Shown: positions 60,953 to 64,000 of the stretch, piece after piece | Numbering within the stretch: the stretch's first letter is position 1 | How the letters are laid out: each line of letters opens with the position of its first letter | NCBI GenBank assembly: GCA_017942035.1 | Contig: JAGAVG010000045.1 | Coordinates: forward strand, 19,299 to 83,298 | From: a bacterium | GTDB lineage: Bacteria; Cyanobacteriota; Vampirovibrionia; Gastranaerophilales; Gastranaerophilaceae | DNA length: 64,000 nt | Direction: 5' to 3' | Position numbers and translations under genes: made by a program | Notes under the pieces: generated by a model | What the model was told of the DNA's origin: nothing | The model's database searches: none | The model's input: only the letters and a program-made list of their open reading frames with translations

Positions 60953-61262
60953 ATTATATCTCCCTCTTTAAATAGATAACCTAAGACTAATTTATTTTAA
61001 CAAAAATAAAAAAAATTAGCAAATATTTTAAGTTTTGGTGCAATTTCGTTTGCCTCGCAATGACGACATGTTCCCTCGCCCCTTGTGGGAGAGCGAAATT
61101 GCGTACGGACGGAGCAAAGCGAGTCCGGATAGCGGAACAGCGAGGGCGGATAAGTCCTAAAGGACTAAAAGCCCGAGACTGTGGAGCGTGGAGCAATTTC
61201 AAGACGGGTTAGGGTGAGGGGTCAAAATAGCTTGTAGGGTAGACTTTAGTCTACCAGTTTAA
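60953..61262. repeat. Repeat mosaic upstream of fabI
   Basis: No gene is supported. The fabI promoter should be near 60960-61000. It then contains a CCTCGCAATGACGAC remnant (61053-61067), a block CCCTCGCCCCTTGTGGGAGA (61073-61092) related to 6240 and 58942, self-complementary pieces such as GCTTTTAGTCC/GGACTAAAAGC near 61155-61170, and an 18-bp palindrome at 61238-61255 directly next to the end of the ABC-F gene. Confidence 0.65.
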
Positions 61263-62876
61263 CTATTTGTACAACATCTCACGTTTTTTGGCATAATTCG
61301 GGTTATGGAGGTAATCCTCGTATTTTTCGCGAGCATTGATATAACCCTTCGGAGAAATCTCAATTATTCTATCGGCAACGGTTTGGATAAATTTGTAATC
61401 CTGTGAAGTGAAAAGTACTGTTCCGTTGTAATCAATAATCGCATTATTTAATGCCGTAATTGCCTCCAAATCAAGGTGGTTTGTCGGTTCATCAAGTGTC
61501 AAAACGTTTGCCTCTTCTACCATAAGTTTTGCGAAAAGGCATCGGACTTTTTCACCTCCAGAGAGAACTTTTACCTGTTTATCGGCCTCTTCGCCAGTGA
61601 AAAGCATACGACCCAAATATCCTCTAAGATAGTTTACATGCTGGTCTTTTGAATACGGAGCAAGCCAGTCGATAATCTTTTTATCGTTATCAAAATAGTC
61701 ATTGTAATCTTTCGGGAAGTAAGAAGTCGTCGCAGTTACACCCCATTTAATCTCACCGGAATCCGGTTCAGTCTTGCCATTCAGCATATCAAATAATGTT
61801 GTAATAATTAAAGGATCTTTTGCAATAAACGCAATTTTTTCACCCTGACTAACTTCAAAACTCAAATTTTTGATTAAAAGCTCACCGTCAACAGATTTGT
61901 TTAAATCTTTTACCGTTAAAACATCGCGTCCCGGAATTTTGAAGTATGTAAATCTAATTCTCGGATACTGTCTTGATGACGGTTTGATTTCTTCCAGTGA
62001 AAGTTTATCAAGCATATTCTTTCTTGAAGTCGCCTGTTTTGCTTTGGAAGCATTTGCACTAAACCTTGCAATGAAGGCTTTTAACTCTTCCATTTTCTCT
62101 TCTGTTTTGCGGTTTTGTTCTTCTTTTTGTTTTTGGATTAACTGGCTTGCCTGCGACCAGAACGAATAGTTTCCGGTATAAAGCTGAATTGTTTTGTAAT
62201 CAATATCCGCAATATGCGTACAAACTTTATCAAGAAATTCTCTGTCGTGAGATACAACAATAACAGTGTTTTGGAAGTTTATAAGCCATTCTTCAAGCCA
62301 CTCAATAGTTGAAAGATCGAGGTGGTTTGTCGGTTCGTCAAGAAGAAGGATGTCAGGATTGCCGAAAAGCGCCTGAGCAAGAAGTACACGAACCTTTTCA
62401 CTTCCCGCAAGTTCACTCATCTGTTTTTCATGCAATTCATCAGGAATACCGAGTTCCGAAAGCAGACTTGCTGCCATACTTTCCGCCTGCCAGCCGTCAA
62501 GTTCCGCAAATTCTGTTTCTAAATCCGCAACTTTAAGACCATCTTCATCATTAAAATCCGGTTTTGAATAGAGGGCATCTTTTTCTTTCATAACTTCGTA
62601 TAATCTCTTATGCCCCATAATCACCGTTTCAAGAACTTTATAATCATCAAATTCAAAGTGGTTTTGTTTTAAAACTGCAATACGATTACCTTTTGAGATA
62701 TGAACTTCGCCGGATGTCGGTTCAATATCACCTGACAGAACTTTCAGGAAAGTTGATTTTCCTGCGCCGTTTGCCCCTATCAATCCGTAGCAGTTTCCGG
62801 GTGTAAATTTAATATTTATATTTTCAAAAAGTGTTTGCGAACCAAATCTTACTGTTAATTTTTCTGTTGTTATCAT
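61263..62876 (-). CDS. ABC-F family ATPase with degenerate second P-loop
   Basis: A 537-residue protein with two nucleotide-binding domains in tandem and no membrane part. NBD1 has Walker A GANGAGKST (34-42) and Walker B ILLLDEPTNHLD, but its signature is LAGSEKVRV instead of LSGGEK. NBD2 has a normal LSGGEKVRCL and TLDEPTNHLD, but where Walker A should be (about 343-360) it reads FIAKDPLIITTLFDML, with no GKS/T. ABC-F proteins act on ribosomes. The YbiT-like group is the likely home. The linker (about 240-300) is Lys/Glu-rich. Confidence 0.88.
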   Translation of the reverse strand: MITTEKLTVRFGSQTLFENINIKFTPGNCYGLIGANGAGKSTFLKVLSGDIEPTSGEVHISKGNRIAVLKQNHFEFDDYKVLETVIMGHKRLYEVMKEKDALYSKPDFNDEDGLKVADLETEFAELDGWQAESMAASLLSELGIPDELHEKQMSELAGSEKVRVLLAQALFGNPDILLLDEPTNHLDLSTIEWLEEWLINFQNTVIVVSHDREFLDKVCTHIADIDYKTIQLYTGNYSFWSQASQLIQKQKEEQNRKTEEKMEELKAFIARFSANASKAKQATSRKNMLDKLSLEEIKPSSRQYPRIRFTYFKIPGRDVLTVKDLNKSVDGELLIKNLSFEVSQGEKIAFIAKDPLIITTLFDMLNGKTEPDSGEIKWGVTATTSYFPKDYNDYFDNDKKIIDWLAPYSKDQHVNYLRGYLGRMLFTGEEADKQVKVLSGGEKVRCLFAKLMVEEANVLTLDEPTNHLDLEAITALNNAIIDYNGTVLFTSQDYKFIQTVADRIIEISPKGYINAREKYEDYLHNPNYAKKREMLYK

Positions 62877-63009
62877 TTTGCTATTCCTATATTCGGGGGT
62901 ATCTTTGTTTATTATATCATAAAAATTTCAGGCATTAAACCTCAGGCTTTATTTTTTTTCATTTATTGGGTATTATATAATTGTATCAGTTGAAATATAA
63001 TGGTGAGTT

Positions 63010-63816
63010 ATGAAGTCAGTCAAAGAAATTTCTATAGAATCTAAAATTTTGCGCCGTTTACAGGACAATCCGATTTGTCTTGAGCTTGTAAATTATCTTT
63101 TTGCAGATGAAGAATTACAAGAAATGCAGGAATATGCGAATAATGTTTCAATAAAACGTCTCGGATTTAACGATCACGGGCCGGTACACATGCGCCAAGT
63201 CGCCGGAAACGCAATTAAAATGCTTAATATTTTGAAGGATTGCGGAATTAAAACATCTCTTGAGGAAGAAGAAATCGGAACGTTTGATGATAGTATGTGC
63301 GCTGTTATTCTTGCCGGTCTAATGCACGATTTAGGAATGATGATAGGCCGTCAGGGGCATGAAGAAATGTCTGTAATCTTAGCTCAACCGCTTATTGAAA
63401 GAGCGCTTATGCATATTATGCCCGGAGATCTTCGCCGGCGTACGGTTATCAAATCGCTTGCAACAGAAGCTATAGTCGGACACATGTCATCAAGAAAAAT
63501 TCATTCTATAGAAGCCGGAATTATTCTGATAGCAGACGGCTGTGATATGACCAAAGGCCGCGCAAGAATTCCTATGGCTATTAATACAACCCCAAGGGTC
63601 GGCGATATTCACAAATATTCGGCAAACGCAATCAATCGTATCGGAATACATCACGGCGAAAAGAAACCTATTAAAATTGAAATCGAAATGTCCGGAGATG
63701 TAGGATTTTTCCAGATTGAAGAAGTTTTGCTGACTAAAATTGACTCAAGCCCTGCAAAAAAATTCGTTGAACTTTACGCCGGTGTTGAAGGTCAAGAATG
63801 CAAATGCTACTTATAA
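63010..63816 (+). CDS. HD-domain phosphohydrolase
   Basis: A 268-residue protein. HD-superfamily metal ligands are visible: His60 in NDHGPVHMRQV, His106-Asp107 in GLMHDLGMMIG, then GHEEMS (about 116-121) and the distal IADGCDMTKGRARIP, where an Asp usually completes the site. It is soluble, with no sensor domain. Substrates of this superfamily range from nucleotides to RNA; this one is not predictable. It lies downstream of the divergent ABC-F gene with an own start and no operon partner visible. Confidence 0.85.
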   Translation: MKSVKEISIESKILRRLQDNPICLELVNYLFADEELQEMQEYANNVSIKRLGFNDHGPVHMRQVAGNAIKMLNILKDCGIKTSLEEEEIGTFDDSMCAVILAGLMHDLGMMIGRQGHEEMSVILAQPLIERALMHIMPGDLRRRTVIKSLATEAIVGHMSSRKIHSIEAGIILIADGCDMTKGRARIPMAINTTPRVGDIHKYSANAINRIGIHHGEKKPIKIEIEMSGDVGFFQIEEVLLTKIDSSPAKKFVELYAGVEGQECKCYL

Positions 63817-64000
63817 GTTCTATTATTTTAGTAGGTCGGATTTAGCGGATTTCCGTACAGACGCTACAACGAAGTTGTTAGTCCGGATAGCGAGGGAATT
63901 GAGCGGACTGAGCCATTAGGCTCATTAGCGAAACTTCCCGAGCGTGAAGGAAATACAAGACACTAATCCGACAAAATTTAATTGTTGGCATAGTAATGCC
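63817..64000. repeat. Repeat-rich tail of the window
   Basis: GTAGGTCGGATTTAGCGGAT and, further on, CACTAATCCGAC form an inverted pair related to the palindrome at 29316-29335. Between them is a GC-richer block (TAGTCCGGATAGCGAGGG) related to 61090-61145. No gene is seen before the window ends. Confidence 0.6.

Noticed and set aside
60987..61202. Open frame of 71 codons on the minus strand upstream of fabI
   Set aside because: Composed of the CCTCGCCCCTTGTGGG and TCGCAATGAC repeat families; no start signal.
1..64000. tRNA or rRNA genes
   Set aside because: I scanned the intergenic gaps for T-arm GGTTCRANTCC-type sequences and cloverleaf pairing and found none convincing.

Overview
This is about 64 kb of a low-GC, AT-biased bacterial chromosome. 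The best fit is Candidatus Gastranaerophilales (class Vampirovibrionia, formerly Melainabacteria), the non-photosynthetic gut relatives of Cyanobacteria. That placement is inferred, not searched. It rests on four things: the long cyanobacterial-type NusB; a diderm envelope (LptC, LptA, an AsmA-like protein, a TolC-family protein, a GT9 glycosyltransferase); several prepilins built on the FTLAEVLITLGIIG core; and many single-domain XRE regulators. Most genes are housekeeping. I saw no tRNA, rRNA, CRISPR array, prophage or transposase gene.

Layout. 1-6 kb: lipoate ligase end, WG-repeat protein, AsmA-like protein, and a lineage-specific protein with an annexin-like motif. 6-9.4 kb: two XRE regulators, CtpA protease, two small unknown genes. 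9.4-16.4 kb: TPR protein/unknown/EngB operon, XerC, and the rpoD-dnaG pair. 16.6-24.5 kb: two-component and LuxR/XRE regulators, GT9, TolC, nadB-nadC. 24.7-37.6 kb: dut, ftsY, nusB, two dehydrogenases, mntP, a DUF4127-type protein, menG, pgi and three prepilin genes. 38-47 kb: ychF, lptC-lptA-TPR, dprA-topA-aroE, ffh. 47-51.5 kb: a toxin-like small peptide, an XRE regulator, unknown proteins, hom. 51.6-64 kb: nudix-HAD-ispF, a giant prepilin/beta-roll/S74 fusion, thrC, ilvD, fabI, an ABC-F protein and an HD-domain protein.

The most interesting signal is at the pilin genes at 28307 and 37607. Each is preceded by a homologous element of about 170 bp bounded by inverted repeats. Each carries one near-consensus promoter (TTGAAA-17-TATAAT). 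The outer flanks are conserved in the same orientation relative to the pilin gene, but the core is inverted between the loci: at 37 kb the promoter points at the pilin, and at 28 kb it points away into a hairpin followed by six T. This is what a phase-variable invertible promoter looks like, caught once ON and once OFF. A second highlight is the 777-residue protein at 53592, which joins a type IV prepilin N-terminus to about 26 YadA-like beta-roll repeats and a C-terminal S74 self-cleaving chaperone.

A third theme is dispersed repeats. An 18-bp palindrome (GGTAGACTTTAGTCTACC and variants) occurs 12 times, often with larger satellite blocks. Two copies lie in-frame inside prepilin leader peptides, and another repeat family encodes part of the S74 protein's coiled coil. 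Several genes (XRE at 6448, lptC, nudix) have a -10 box 6-7 bp before the ATG, which suggests leaderless mRNAs.
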